The translations under genes and the position numbers were made by a program. From Arthrobotrys musiformis (Eukaryota > Ascomycota > Orbiliomycetes > Orbiliales > Orbiliaceae): a stretch of DNA of 64,000 nt. Within the stretch, counting starts at the first letter, position 1, and every line of letters begins with the position of its first letter. The stretch is from contig JAVHJL010000001.1 in NCBI GenBank assembly GCA_036971715.1, forward strand, positions 1,860,001 through 1,924,000, written 5' to 3'. Under the pieces are notes generated by a model. The model was not told where the DNA came from. It worked only from the letters and a program-made list of their open reading frames with translations, and made no database searches. Shown piece by piece: positions 25,593-36,500 of this stretch.

Positions 25593-27001
25593 ATGGCGGA
25601 CGCGAATAATTCTCAATACTTTGTGATCGGAGCTGACCAGTCCATGTTCACCCAAAAGTAATACTCCAAGTCTATATTTCGACTCTGTTGGAATTCGGAT
25701 CTAATATTGTTTGTTTTGTCAAGAGTCCGTGCCTATCTGCGCAACAATTCGATCCCATTCCAGGATGTTGCGTCGGATGTCAAATTGTTCAGAGGCGTCA
25801 TTCTGCCCAATGCACCTTACGCTCTAATCCCAAATCTCATGGTTGTCGACAAGGAGTCCAAAAAGTTCCGTGTCATCCAGGACAGTAAGAGCATCATCCA
25901 GTATATTCAACAAACCCACGGTATGGCAACAGTGAAGGGGACGAAGAGGGCTTTCGTAGATATGCTCCTTGAGATGGTGTTAGATGATTTCTTTTTTTTG
26001 CATGTGGTTAACTGGAGGTAAGAGACGGTGGCTCTAATTGGAGTGCTATCTACGCATCATATTCTCCGGTATATATCGATGACTAAACAACTACATACAC
26101 TAGATGGGGTCATCCCTCGCAGCAGAAGTACCTGGAATACACATTCGGTGACGGAAGCCTGCAATACGAGCCGTCCAGAAAACTCGGGACGAAATTATTA
26201 GCCTTAATCAAAGGCCCAACAGCGTCATTGGGATTGACCGAGAAGACATCCACAGCCTTCCGTGACCAATTATCCGCTTTCTTGGAACTTTTGACGGTGC
26301 ACCTGGATACCTACCAGTTTCTACTGGGTAATGAACCTACCGTTGCCGATTACTCTCTATACGGCCATCTGGCGGCGGGTTTACTCAGAGATCCGGCGCC
26401 TTATGAATGGCTGGCCAGCAACTATCCCGTCGTCCAAGCTTATGCCCAACGCATTGGGGGAACATCCATTAGGTGGGGTAGCAAGGATATGGTTACCATA
26501 CGAGTGGAAGGCGATAAATTGGTATCATGCGAAAAAACGATGGGAAGGAATCATGGCGGAAGAGATGTCGAGAAGACCGATGAGATTCCTGAGATGACGA
26601 CCAAATTCACGGCCTTGCTGTTGAAGGACTACTTTACCGTCTTGTTGCCGACTGTCAGAGCGACACTTGAATTTTTAAGGAAGGATGGCAAAGATGAGGT
26701 TATGGTACCAAGGGGGCTAAAATCGGAGTATGCAATTGAGTTTACTATCCATCAGAAGGACGGGGCACCACTGAAAGAGAGGAAAGTGGTGTCTACACAT
26801 TGCGTATGGATGCTTCAGAGAATTTTGGACTCTGTATACAGAGCGGAGCAAAGATCTGAGGTGGATAAGTGGCTGAGTGAAACTGGATGCCTAAAAGAGT
26901 GGAAAGAAGCTGTGGCAATGTGGGAGGAGAGTGGCTGGAGGATTGATATGACTGGAAAGGGCACTCTGGCTAAGAGAAAGATCGATTCAGCCAAGCTCTA
27001 G
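25593..27001 (+). CDS. Glutathione S-transferase-fold protein with C-terminal extension
   Basis: Three exons: 25593-25657, 25724-26017 and 26104-27001, with introns of 66 and 86 bp (donors GTAATA and GTAAGA), giving 418 aa. Residues 8-95 are a thioredoxin-like GST-N domain: YFVIGADQSMFTQKVRAYLR, then the cis-Pro strand (YALIPNLMVVDK) and the glutathione-contact DSKSIIQYIQ, where the usual E/D-S pair is D-S. The helical GST-C domain spans about 100-265 and carries the N-capping signature VADYSLYGHLAAGLLRDP. An extra region of about 150 residues (DYFTVLLPTVRATLEFLRKD through a Trp-rich end) follows and is not part of normal GSTs. The start ATG gives the N-terminal beta-strand directly. Glutathione conjugation is inferred only from the fold. 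Confidence 0.87.
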
Positions 27002-27801
27002 ATATCGATCTAGATTATAACCCGGCGGTGTTACTACCTATGATCCTGCTTCAACTAGTCGCCGTCATGTTATTAAAACCTTAACATCTAGATACCTACT
27101 TTCTCTTTTTTGAATACTACCGTCCAGATGCTCCTTATGCGTTCGAATCTTGAATTGTAGCTTGTCCGTTGTCAGTTTTTGAACCTACCATAAACCTTTT
27201 AAAACGCGGGCCCCGGACAGAGGGGATATGTAAGCTGGCCCACCATGCGCCCGGCCTATCCGATGGATTGCTGACCGATATACAGAGGCCATGGCTTCAA
27301 TCCTTGCCTTCTGCGGCAAATCATCCCCTAGGCCGGTCTAATGCGGGCTGTTGGAACTTCGGTATTTGTGCGTTGTGGTGTCACAGCCTTGACCGGCGCA
27401 CAGTTATGATGTCATGGCTTTGTAACATCATTCGAAGTTTAGCAGCAGATGATTTTCGTCAGCTCCAATAGAATTCTTTAACTTCCATCTCCACTTTCTA
27501 GCTGGAAAATACTTGTTTCTTATTGCGCCGGGCCGACGAGATCTCTTCGTAATATTTTCTTGCATTTTGGCTAACAGATATCAACTTCAATTTCATTTCA
27601 TGGAAGTTGACGAATTGACAACTTCACATTTTCGCTTTGGAATCGAAGGGCTACGTTGGCGCTGTCTGTCAGCGATATGATGAGAGTTGGTTTGATATTG
27701 GCACTCAGTCATGCATATGCTCATATATCATCTTCAGCCTTTGCACTGACCATCTAACCATCAACATCTCTCTAGCCTGTGGTTCTGCTACCCTAACCAA
27801 C
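27002..27801. other. Intergenic region and 5' leader of the next gene
   Basis: The reading frame of the downstream gene is open back to 27637, but this part is AT-rich and not protein-like, and the last 100 bases are pyrimidine-rich as in a fungal leader. No separate gene seen. Confidence 0.5.
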
Positions 27802-30240
27802 ATGGGGAAAGTTCCCACTCGCGTTCCGAGCCCAAGCCCGAGAAGTAGCCTCGATTCAACAATATCTACGCCTAATCATTCAGAGACGTTTAAGGAGATT
27901 GGAATGGTAGAGGAGCCTCTGTTGTCTTCAAATCTAGACTCTTTATTATCAAACCAGTCTCAACAGGAGCCTTTACCATCGACTACTGTCCTTGGTTCTA
28001 AACCTCATCCTGACCCCATCGAAGGCTTCTTCGGTTTGTCGATACCGGTATTCTACCTGGCATTTTCAATATACACTATCTTCGCCTTCCCAGAGTGGTC
28101 GGTACGATGGTGGGTATCTGGAGTCCCGCTTCTATGCTTCTTGATTCTCTACGGAGCTTCTATATCCGGGCTGCCGAACACTCATCCAACCCAAAGGCTA
28201 CCACATGTCCTGGGAATCACACTCCTCTATCTCGTTTTCTCAACGTCATGGCTAGCTCACTATATCCTGGCAACGATTTCATGGCCATTCGTGGTCATCC
28301 TCGCGACTGCGAATTTTCCATTTCTTCAGGCTATCGCTAGACGGTCGATGCGACGGCTGGGGCGGGATATGCATTACTTTCAAAACAAAATTGCATGTTT
28401 TGACCTCCCTGCCCTTGATATCGATGTTCGAACGAATGGTATGATGGTTATCGAAGGTCTTACGTTCACAGTTAGCACGTTTACTCTGGAAGCACATAGT
28501 ATCGAAGTCGTCCTCAAAATTGATGACGGGCTGGAAATATGCCTCCGTACCGAAAAAGCTATAGCGAGGCTTGGTCGTTGTGTGGAGATTGGTGATGTAT
28601 ACGTCACCCTTAAAACCGAGATGGACACCGGCCCCGGTAGCGTGTTTGCGATAAGACGCTCAAACACATTCGATACGATGAAAGAATCCATACGTCTTGA
28701 GCAACTGCAACCGAAATCATTGGGGGATACGATAGGGAAAGTCAAAGACGTCACCGATACTCAATGTCTTGATGAAAACGAGTCATACGCCATTCAAGAG
28801 TATTCTAAACGCCTTAACCACATTCACGAGCATACCGCCATACATATGGCACGAAAACGCCTCCTCGCTCTCGCAGATGACAAGTATTCTCATTTAACAA
28901 TTAAGGAGAAGAAGGCCATGATCGCGTCGGAACTCCAGACAGCCGCTTCGATTACCCACCCACCAACGTGGTCTATCGCTGTCTCTCAACTGAAGGCTCG
29001 CACACCAAATTGGTTACACGAATTCAACAACCGATTTCCGGTCGTCCAACGTACTATGCTCAATGTGATCGCTCACCTACACCCGGTTAAATGTAATGGC
29101 GTAATCGGAAACCTAACAGGCTTCTTCGCTTCCGGAATGCTCCAGCAAGCCGTCTTCAAGCACTACAAAGACGAAAATAAGGAAATATCTAAGCTGGCGT
29201 CTCGGGTTCAGAACTGGCTTGAAACTGGCAACTTCGTGGTTCAAGTGAGCAAGATCAATGGAGTTGCTCAGGTCCCCAGCACCGTTAGCTATGATATCCT
29301 AGCATCGGTAAAGACGAGCACTGTTCAGGTTTTTAAAGTTCTCGTTGCGCCGGAGATTTCAGACCCATTACTGGACGGGGATGACGCTATTAGTGTAGAG
29401 TCGGCGGCGAGTAATGCGTCGAATCATTCCGGGAAGTCAGGGGTGTCCTTCACGATTAAAGATAAAGCGGGGATCAAACAGGAAGAAGACAAGGGGATCA
29501 GCGAAGTAGCAAGGATTAATGGGGTATCTGGGACTGTCGAGGTGCCTAGCATGTTACTCCCACATCACGAATATTTATTCCCACCACCACCGGCTTCGAA
29601 GGGGAGCGGTAGGAGGACCTTGGCGAAAGTCGAGGAGGATGTTACCGTTTTTGGAGAGGAGGACGATCGGTTGGAAGATGATGTGCTAGCCGACGACTTT
29701 GATGGTAGGATGTCACCGGCGGGCGTGGCCGATTCCGAAGGAAAGGATGAAGTTTATGTTATCGCAACCATTTTGGCGAGTTTACCCGCGCAGTTTAATA
29801 GCACGACATTGCATTTTGCGACGGCGTTGTTGAAGGCTAGTAAGTTGATTGAGATTGAGAAAGGAGTTCCGTTTCTTGGGAGAGATAATTGCAATGGGAT
29901 CCATGAGAGTGAAGGAGACGCAGGAGGTATTGGCACGGCGACTCCCACAAGATCGAGGAGTATTTCGAGGATGGGGAATAAGGTCAGCAAAGTGATGAAG
30001 AGGACGTTCACTGGAGTGGTGGACGATGCTTGGATTGCTAGATTACTGGGGAGGTTAGTGGGGAAGATCGAAGGGTTGAAAGGGGAGGTGGGGTATAAAA
30101 TGCCCATTGCGGTAGATTTGGGACCGAGGAGGCTGCAGGGGCTGGGGCCGAAGGGGACGGCGGTGGATTATGGGTTGTTTCGAAAAGAAGAAATCAGAGA
30201 GCTATGGACAGACGATAATCCGTTTAGGAAGAACTGTTAG
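27802..30240 (+). CDS. Large multi-pass membrane-anchored protein of unknown function
   Basis: A single exon of 812 aa starting at MGKVPTRVPS. Residues 1-72 are Ser/Pro-rich and hydrophilic. About four hydrophobic helices follow at 78-95, 105-123, 137-156 and 158-178, then a basic RRSMRRLGRD. Next is a beta-rich stretch (residues 205-275) with alternating hydrophobics (GMMVIEGLTFTVSTFTLEAH, then a strand with LKIDDGLEICLR and one with DVYVTLKTEMD). A helical middle carries a polar YSHLTIKEKKAMIASEL segment, and the C-terminal half has acidic low-complexity linkers (DVTVFGEEDDRLEDD) and a conserved-looking end, RKEEIRELWTDDNPF. The alternating strands are reminiscent of fungal lipid-transfer/chorein-like N termini, but that is a weak inference. 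An upstream Met at 27637 was rejected because the intervening sequence looks like leader. Confidence 0.8.
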   Translation: MGKVPTRVPSPSPRSSLDSTISTPNHSETFKEIGMVEEPLLSSNLDSLLSNQSQQEPLPSTTVLGSKPHPDPIEGFFGLSIPVFYLAFSIYTIFAFPEWSVRWWVSGVPLLCFLILYGASISGLPNTHPTQRLPHVLGITLLYLVFSTSWLAHYILATISWPFVVILATANFPFLQAIARRSMRRLGRDMHYFQNKIACFDLPALDIDVRTNGMMVIEGLTFTVSTFTLEAHSIEVVLKIDDGLEICLRTEKAIARLGRCVEIGDVYVTLKTEMDTGPGSVFAIRRSNTFDTMKESIRLEQLQPKSLGDTIGKVKDVTDTQCLDENESYAIQEYSKRLNHIHEHTAIHMARKRLLALADDKYSHLTIKEKKAMIASELQTAASITHPPTWSIAVSQLKARTPNWLHEFNNRFPVVQRTMLNVIAHLHPVKCNGVIGNLTGFFASGMLQQAVFKHYKDENKEISKLASRVQNWLETGNFVVQVSKINGVAQVPSTVSYDILASVKTSTVQVFKVLVAPEISDPLLDGDDAISVESAASNASNHSGKSGVSFTIKDKAGIKQEEDKGISEVARINGVSGTVEVPSMLLPHHEYLFPPPPASKGSGRRTLAKVEEDVTVFGEEDDRLEDDVLADDFDGRMSPAGVADSEGKDEVYVIATILASLPAQFNSTTLHFATALLKASKLIEIEKGVPFLGRDNCNGIHESEGDAGGIGTATPTRSRSISRMGNKVSKVMKRTFTGVVDDAWIARLLGRLVGKIEGLKGEVGYKMPIAVDLGPRRLQGLGPKGTAVDYGLFRKEEIRELWTDDNPFRKNC

Positions 30241-31874
30241 ATGAAACCCGATGGTGAGATCCTTTGGGGAAGCTAGAATTTAGAGGTGGGGAAGGAGCCT
30301 TTCGAGATTTGCTGTTTTGAGATACCCGCTTCTTTTCTCAATTGGTATTTGCCCACTTGTTACTATGTATACTGTGTATTTTGCAGAATCTCCGTTCATT
30401 GGTCAAATCTATATTTGTCATGAATTATAGGAATGTATATTACTAATACTTTGGACATGTTATTTTTCAACCTCCAAAATATAGAGCAATACTGAATTGA
30501 CTAATGACCCTCTCATTCCGCAAGTAAAACTGAGCGCGCTCCGGAGTGCCTTGAGGAGGTCGTGACCAAGCGCCTCATCGAATAGTTCAGGCGAAATGCC
30601 GTCAAAATGCAACGAATAGCTGCGTTGGAGTGATAGTTTCGGCCTTTGCGCAACGAACTTGCGGGTTTCCTGGCTACGGGAACCCGGTTAACTTTTTATT
30701 TCGGCCATGGCCGTATCGCTGGCGTTAGAATCTTTACAATCCTCACATTTCGCGGTGTCTCAAACTCCTCCTCTCGGTTACAATTATTGGCAGGGCGGTA
30801 CCGGTTACCGGGGTGCGGTCGTATCGATATATACGCATCTGACCGGAATGATTTCGCTTCGAATTCTAGCAATCAGAAATTGAAGGTGGTTGTCGGTACA
30901 TGCGGCCAAAGTTACCCCTAGGTTGGTCTAGGCTATCGCAGCTAGCTCTGGGGTAAGAGTATAATCCTAGGAAATGTCCCAAATCCGTCCGATCCCCACA
31001 ATTCCTATCGTCTCGTATCGAACGTTGAAGTGCACTATCTAAGGGATCCATGATTCAGACATTGCTGGTGTTTCTCGGATAATCAATCTTCCAGGGTATC
31101 TTGAGCCAAGGTATACCCCTCTTTTCGCCCTGACTAGGCAGTATCAATGTCAGTGCACCAATTACAACCTGAAGGCTAACTAGTCGGATCCAGAGTCCTC
31201 GGAGCCGCAACACTCCGGCCTGTGGCATTTTTCCCTGTCTATCCCCAAAAGCGACAAGGCGAGCCACGAACTAGCCAAGACGGCGTGGCATTTAAGCGGA
31301 CCATGTTTACTAACTCTTGTCAATTGCTTGTTTGCTCTTGACACCTAACGCCGAGGTCCATGCCGAGTTACCGGCAATTGTGGGTCTTTGTTTTCAAATT
31401 GTTTCTCTCCTAAAGCAAGCACCTAGCTCCCCAGAAAAACAATTGGGAGTCCTTGTAAGGATCTATGCTGTAAGCCGTATAGTGAACTATTTCAAGCTCG
31501 GACTTCCCCCAAAAAACGTGGAGAATCAAGCGGCGTTTCTTTCATTTACCAGAATCGATTGTGGGGATTGCGGAGAAACTTGTTCCGTTTTACTCAACTT
31601 TGTTTCGTGGAAGCTCTTTTGTAATTTATTTTCCCGACTCTGGGGTTTCCTCGAGAACAATGGCGATTCACGAACTTTGGAGCCCGATGACATAGCTGAC
31701 TGGCGCTTTGATCGCATGGATTCACCACTGAAGGCGAAATGTATAAATGGCTACCCTTCCGATGAGGTTACGATTTCCTATCCCATGGCCGTGGAACCCT
31801 ATGCAATAGGCTCTAGATCTATATCATAACAGGTAATATTGCATAAGATAATTATCAAGTTCCGTTAATTCGCC
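30241..31874. other. Intergenic region upstream of the GH28 gene
   Basis: No gene supported. A 170-codon plus-strand ORF at 31317-31829 has no family features and probably is chance. A TATA-like box lies at 31742-31747. Confidence 0.45.
31742..31747 (+). promoter_or_regulatory. TATA-like box of the GH28 gene
   Basis: TATAAA, 128 bases upstream of the GH28 start codon. Only position and sequence support it. Confidence 0.35.
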
Positions 31875-33497
31875 ATGCGTATCTCCTCGTCCGCTGCGCT
31901 TCTAACTGCCTCCCTGGCTGCACTTGCGCCGACAGCGCACGGCGCCAGGCTCTACGGCAGAGCATGCGCTCATGACAACTGTCTAAGAGCCTTCCTCGGG
32001 GCAGGGGCTAGTGCCTATGACCCCTTCTGCGCGACGATGACATTGGGGGATGTTCCGAATTTCGCGACGAATTGCCATGCGGATGCGACGAGGATCGCGA
32101 GCGCCTGCGCATGTCTTTATACTGCGCCGGTTACGACTACCACGACTACCATGACCACGACCACGACCACGACTACTACGACAACCACTACCCCTTCTTC
32201 AAGTTAGTGCATTCCTTTAGCTGTGGATATAATCATGCATAGCTAACGAGAAAATAGCCACAACCCCAGCCAATACCACAACCAGCACGGTGACCACGAC
32301 GTCCGCCCCCTGCCATTGCACAGAATACTCCCAAATCGCACCCGCAGTATCGTCCTGCAAGGACATAACTTTAGAAAACATCCACGCACCCAGGAGTAGC
32401 GCAATCATTCTTACAAAACTCCAACAGGGGTCGACGGTCACGTTTGCCGGTCTCACAAGTTTTGAATTCACGAATAGTTCTCAGTTCCGTCCGATTCAGA
32501 TTGCTGGGAATAATGTTACCATTAAGGGTGCTCCCGGGTCGGTTATTGATGGGGGTGGGCAGATGTATTGGGACGGACTTGGTAATAATGGTGGTGTTCC
32601 GAAGTATTACTCCCCCCCATGGTTCTTTCCTAACATGATAACGTATATCCGTTCTACAAGAAGAGTCTAACTAACCGCGGCAATAGACCCGGACAATTCA
32701 TGAAAGTGCAAATCACAAACCACTCCCTCTTCACCGACCTCTACATCCAAAACATCCCGACCCACGGCATCAACGTTGCCGGCGTGCTAGACTCCACGAT
32801 CCAAAATATCTTCATTAATAATTCCCTCGGTGATGCACCGAACGAACGTAGCAACGGCCTGTCCGCAGCACATAACTCCGACGGATTCAACGTCGGAAAC
32901 TCCGTTAATCTATTGATACAGAATTGCACGGTGTGGAATCAAGATGACTGTGTCGTTGTTTCGGATTCGACGAATATTACTGTTAGTAATGTATTTTGCT
33001 CGGGAAGTCATGGGCTTTCTATTGCAGGTGGTGGGTCAGGGAATGGACACAATATCGCCAATGTTTTGTAAGTTTTCTCTTAACATATTTGCCCTGTTGT
33101 AGAAACTACTAACAGAGCTTGAATCAACAGATTCACAGACTCCTACGTCACAAACTCCACCAACGGCCTGCGTATAAAGACTGACTACAACGCCACGGGC
33201 AGCGTCGTCAACGTAACCTTCCAAAATATCCAACTCTCGAACATCAAAGAGTACGGAATAGTGATCAACCAGGATTACCTCAACGGCGGGCCGAGCGGCA
33301 TTCCTACAAACGGAGTATTGGTGCAGAATATTCAGTTTAAGAATATTTCCGGGTGGGCGGTGCCTAAGGCTAGGGATTATTATATTTTGTGCGGCGATGG
33401 TAGTTGTCAAGGGATTACGTATGAGGATGTGAATATTACAGGAGGTGGGAAGTTGAGTAGTTGTAATTATCCTTGGAGTGGATGTCCTGGACCTTAG
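31875..33497 (+). CDS. Secreted glycoside hydrolase family 28 (polygalacturonase-type) with Cys-rich N-terminal domain
   Basis: Four exons: 31875-32202, 32258-32603, 32687-33067 and 33131-33497 (introns of 55, 83 and 63 bp), giving 473 aa. Residues 1 to about 23 are a signal peptide (cleavage near AHG-A). A Cys-rich module (CAHDNCLRAFLG to ASACACLY) of the type seen on many fungal secreted enzymes follows, then a Thr-rich linker. The GH28 beta-helix covers about 125-473. The four family motifs are in correct order and spacing: NSDGF at 288 (catalytic D290), QDD at D311/D312, SHG with H333, and RIK at 366-368. Known role: hydrolysis of pectin alpha-1,4-galacturonosyl or rhamnogalacturonan bonds outside the cell; endo or exo mode is not decidable here. 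It faces the ceramidase gene convergently, with 400 bp between stops. Confidence 0.9.
32130..32195 (+). repeat. Thr-codon repeat encoding the GH28 linker
   Basis: A run of ACC/ACG/ACT codons encodes a Thr tract between the Cys-rich module and the catalytic domain. Intron 1 lies at its end. Such tracts are usually O-glycosylated stalks and are slippage-prone. Confidence 0.8.
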
Positions 33498-33897
33498 CAC
33501 GCTAGCGGTGGTATGCCTTTTAATGATATCGTGACCTTCACTTCGAACATGAGGTATATATGATGACGAGAGGGGATATTTGTGGTTTCAGAGTTTAGAT
33601 CTAGAAATACGCAGTCAACTAGTATAGTATAGACGGAATACAAATTCATTAATTAGTAAATACAACAATGAATCGATTCATCAATCAAGAAGGTATCATA
33701 AGAAGAAAAGCAAAAAGGAAAGACTAGAATTTGGTATCATGTGTACGTTGCCCCATTTTCCATGCCAGGATATCATGCAATGCAGTTGAAAGAAAAGTCG
33801 AAAGCGTGAAAGTGAAAACACACAAGAAAAAAAAAAATGATTGTACGTTCCCTCGTAAAAGTATTGATCGAGTATTCGGTTAAAAGAGTCAGGCCCT
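33498..33897. other. Convergent intergenic region, GH28 / ceramidase
   Basis: 400 bases of AT-rich DNA between two stop codons, with a short A run near 33830. No gene seen. Confidence 0.6.
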
Positions 33898-36353
33898 TTA
33901 GGACATCCTCACTTTTGGCAATCTCCTCGATGAAAAGACGTCAAATTCTCGACTCGTGCCGGTAAATCCTGTAATCTTCCCCGTCACAGGTGCCTTTGAG
34001 TCCCCGTAGTACTTAATCCTGTACTTTCCGGGTTGCACGCTCTTGGGGCCAGTGCCAATAACCCATTGGATTATCGCACTACTAGTGCCCCAAAAGCCAT
34101 CGTCCCTTCTCCAGTTGTAGATTAAATCCCAGTCCTCGTCGCTACGGACTTGTGTCCAACTTCCATCTGATTTTTGGAATTCGACTGCAGCGAAGGTACC
34201 TTCCAATCGAAGGTTATTCCGGGGGTTGGCGCCAATGAAAACTACAGTTACAGTGTCACCTGACCTGTAGGATGCTGCAGCATCGGTGGTGAGCTGGCCG
34301 AATGATTTGAAGATGGGAGGGTTGTCGTATACCACCCCGGTAATGAAATTGAGGCTGCTGCCAGAATTATCTGGCGGCGATGGGCCAGGGTCGATTGATT
34401 GGGTATTGGCTGGCGAAAGGAAAGGTAGATATTTCAAAGTAAGGGAGATATACGCATTTAACGTGTGGGGGCCGTATAACGTTGATGCGCCCTCGTATCT
34501 CTGCACGCCATATTCTTCCTCAGTTGTGATGTAATGAGTGTACGAATTCGCTGGTCCGCCGAGGACGACGATTGGGCTGCTGCCGCTGGGGATGACGCTT
34601 GTGGATGCCTGTGCTACAGCTTCCTTCCATCTTCGACCACTCATGGTAGTAGCCTCCCCTGGAGATATAATTGCGATGAACTGTCCAACTCGGAGCATTT
34701 GGATATCCGCGATATTGGGCGTCCAATCATAAGGGAAGTGCATCTCGCCAACATCGAGAAGGATTGGCTTAGGCCATTGGCAGGCCTTTTGCTCCGGCCC
34801 AGGAGCTTTAAGGAGACCGGATACGACTTTCCACACAGGGTTGGCATCGGGATCCCCAGAATCACTTTGCGTAAAATCGAACGCCCCTGGTCCGTCTGAA
34901 GTCCCCGCTGCGAACGAGTAGCCTAGAGCTGCAGGACATGTCTTGACAGTGGTGCCATTTGGATGCTTAAACGAATAATTGGAGAAGTCAACGAAAGTGT
35001 GGAATGATTTGACCGAGCTTCCCGTAATCGCAGTTCCTGATGTATCAAGTGAGTTGTAAAGATCAAGAGCGCCTTGCGCTTGTCGTCGTCCGATTTCGTA
35101 ACAACTCGATGCGCCATTGTCCTTCACTCTAAACATTGGGCCTCGACCGTGACATGGCTGGCTTTTGCCCCCACAGGTGCTCTTATCGAATGTGCACAGC
35201 TGACCCTCATTCTCGGGGTTCTCGCAATATGCACCCTCCGTATTTGGCGTGGTATCACCAACACTAGCCTGAGAGAACCCTGCGACAAATCCGGAGTTGG
35301 CAGCATCGAGACCCTTGATGCTTGTCTCGAACAGGTAGGCGGCTACACCCTTGTTGTCGCCGGAAACGATCGTGTTGTTCCCGAGCATCGACGTTCCATG
35401 GACAGAGTACCATGTCAGAACTCCGATGTGTTTCTTGTCCGAAGCTCTAGTGAAACGTAACATGGTAAGGGTCCTGTCCACGTCGGCGTTGTATCTTGCT
35501 CGTTCTTGTGCAGAATTGGCGAGATAGGCAGAAGGGCTTCGATTGATTGCTGCATTCTGGAGCTCTGTAGCCCCTGCGGTCAGATAGCCTTCTGCAAGCG
35601 ATTCGTGAGCCCTTTTGATAGATAGGACGGTGCCATCGACGATTGCTTGGTAGCTCTGCTTGTCGAAACCTTTGCTGGTAACCTGTGGGAGAAGATAATT
35701 CATGAAAGCTCCAGGTCCAGCATGAGAATGTGTACCCGTCAAGGCAACATTTCCTTGCTTATACACGGAGTAGCCACCCCCAAGAGCAGCGAGGCCCTTC
35801 AATACACCATATCGAATCGCTGTATCGCCACAGGCAGTATCGATAACCAGATATACGAATCGATCTGACGGGTTGTCTACACTTCCAATAATGAAAGCGC
35901 GGGAGTATAGTCTTTGTCGAAGACCTGTGCCGATTTGGCTCCCATTTGCGTATCCCATAAAATTAATCTCGACAACGGGGCTATATATCAAATAGAAGAT
36001 TAATTTCGTTATCAGCTTTTTAAGTCGTAGACTTTTATATCATCGTGAAATTATACACCTATACAACACAATGAGGCCGGAGAAACTTACCCAGTGATAT
36101 CCGCTTTGCCAACACCGAGGAGATACTTTTGTCCGGTAACCTGTCGTTTAGTAATTTGAGCAGCTGGAACATTATGAAAGATATCTTGAAGAATGGAGCT
36201 AACAGGTGGACCCGGAATATTCTTGAATCTCAAGAAATCCGGTTCGAGTATGTGTTGGTCGAGGTGGGACAGGTGCCATAAAAGGACTGTTCCCAGCAAG
36301 ACCAAACACCCAGCAACCACAGTCCGCAGATTTAATGAAGTCGCGGACTTCAT
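33898..36353 (-). CDS. Neutral/alkaline ceramidase, membrane-anchored or secreted
   Basis: Two exons, 36353-36091 and 35980-33898, with one intron of 110 bp (GTAAGT..ATAG), giving 781 aa. An uncleaved-type hydrophobic helix lies at residues 12-28 (VVAGCLVLLGTVLLWHL). The domain starts at VGKADITG, continues GPVVEINFMGYAN and reaches THSHAGPG, the zinc-binding histidine motif; WYSVHGTSM follows. The nucleophile region reads VGDTTPNTEG around residue 332. In characterised neutral ceramidases this is G-D-x-S-P-N, so the catalytic Ser position here is Thr. The C-terminal immunoglobulin-like domain is present (RNNLRLEGTFAAVE). Role: hydrolysis of ceramide to sphingosine and fatty acid at the cell surface or outside the cell. 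Length is normal for the family. Confidence 0.9.
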
Positions 36354-36493
36354 CTTGGGAAATAATCTGGAGCGCGCACGAAGCTACTGGACTATAGAGC
36401 GAAAGTTCAAAGCTTCAAAGCAGCCGGACTGGGTGGCGTATCTCTAGAAAAAGAGCAAGAAACCGTCAGCATATCTGGCGAGCGACATCTGCC

Positions 36494-36500
36494 TTTTATA
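36494..36500 (-). promoter_or_regulatory. TATA-like box of the ceramidase gene
   Basis: TATAAAA on the minus strand, 141 bases upstream of the ceramidase start. Confidence 0.35.

Noticed and set aside
27637..27801. 55-residue N-terminal extension of the large membrane protein
   Set aside because: AT-rich, not protein-like, pyrimidine-rich end as in a leader; the ATG at 27802 starts a typical Ser/Pro leader.
31317..31829. 170-codon ORF upstream of the GH28 gene
   Set aside because: No family resemblance or splice structure; composition is like the surrounding intergenic DNA.
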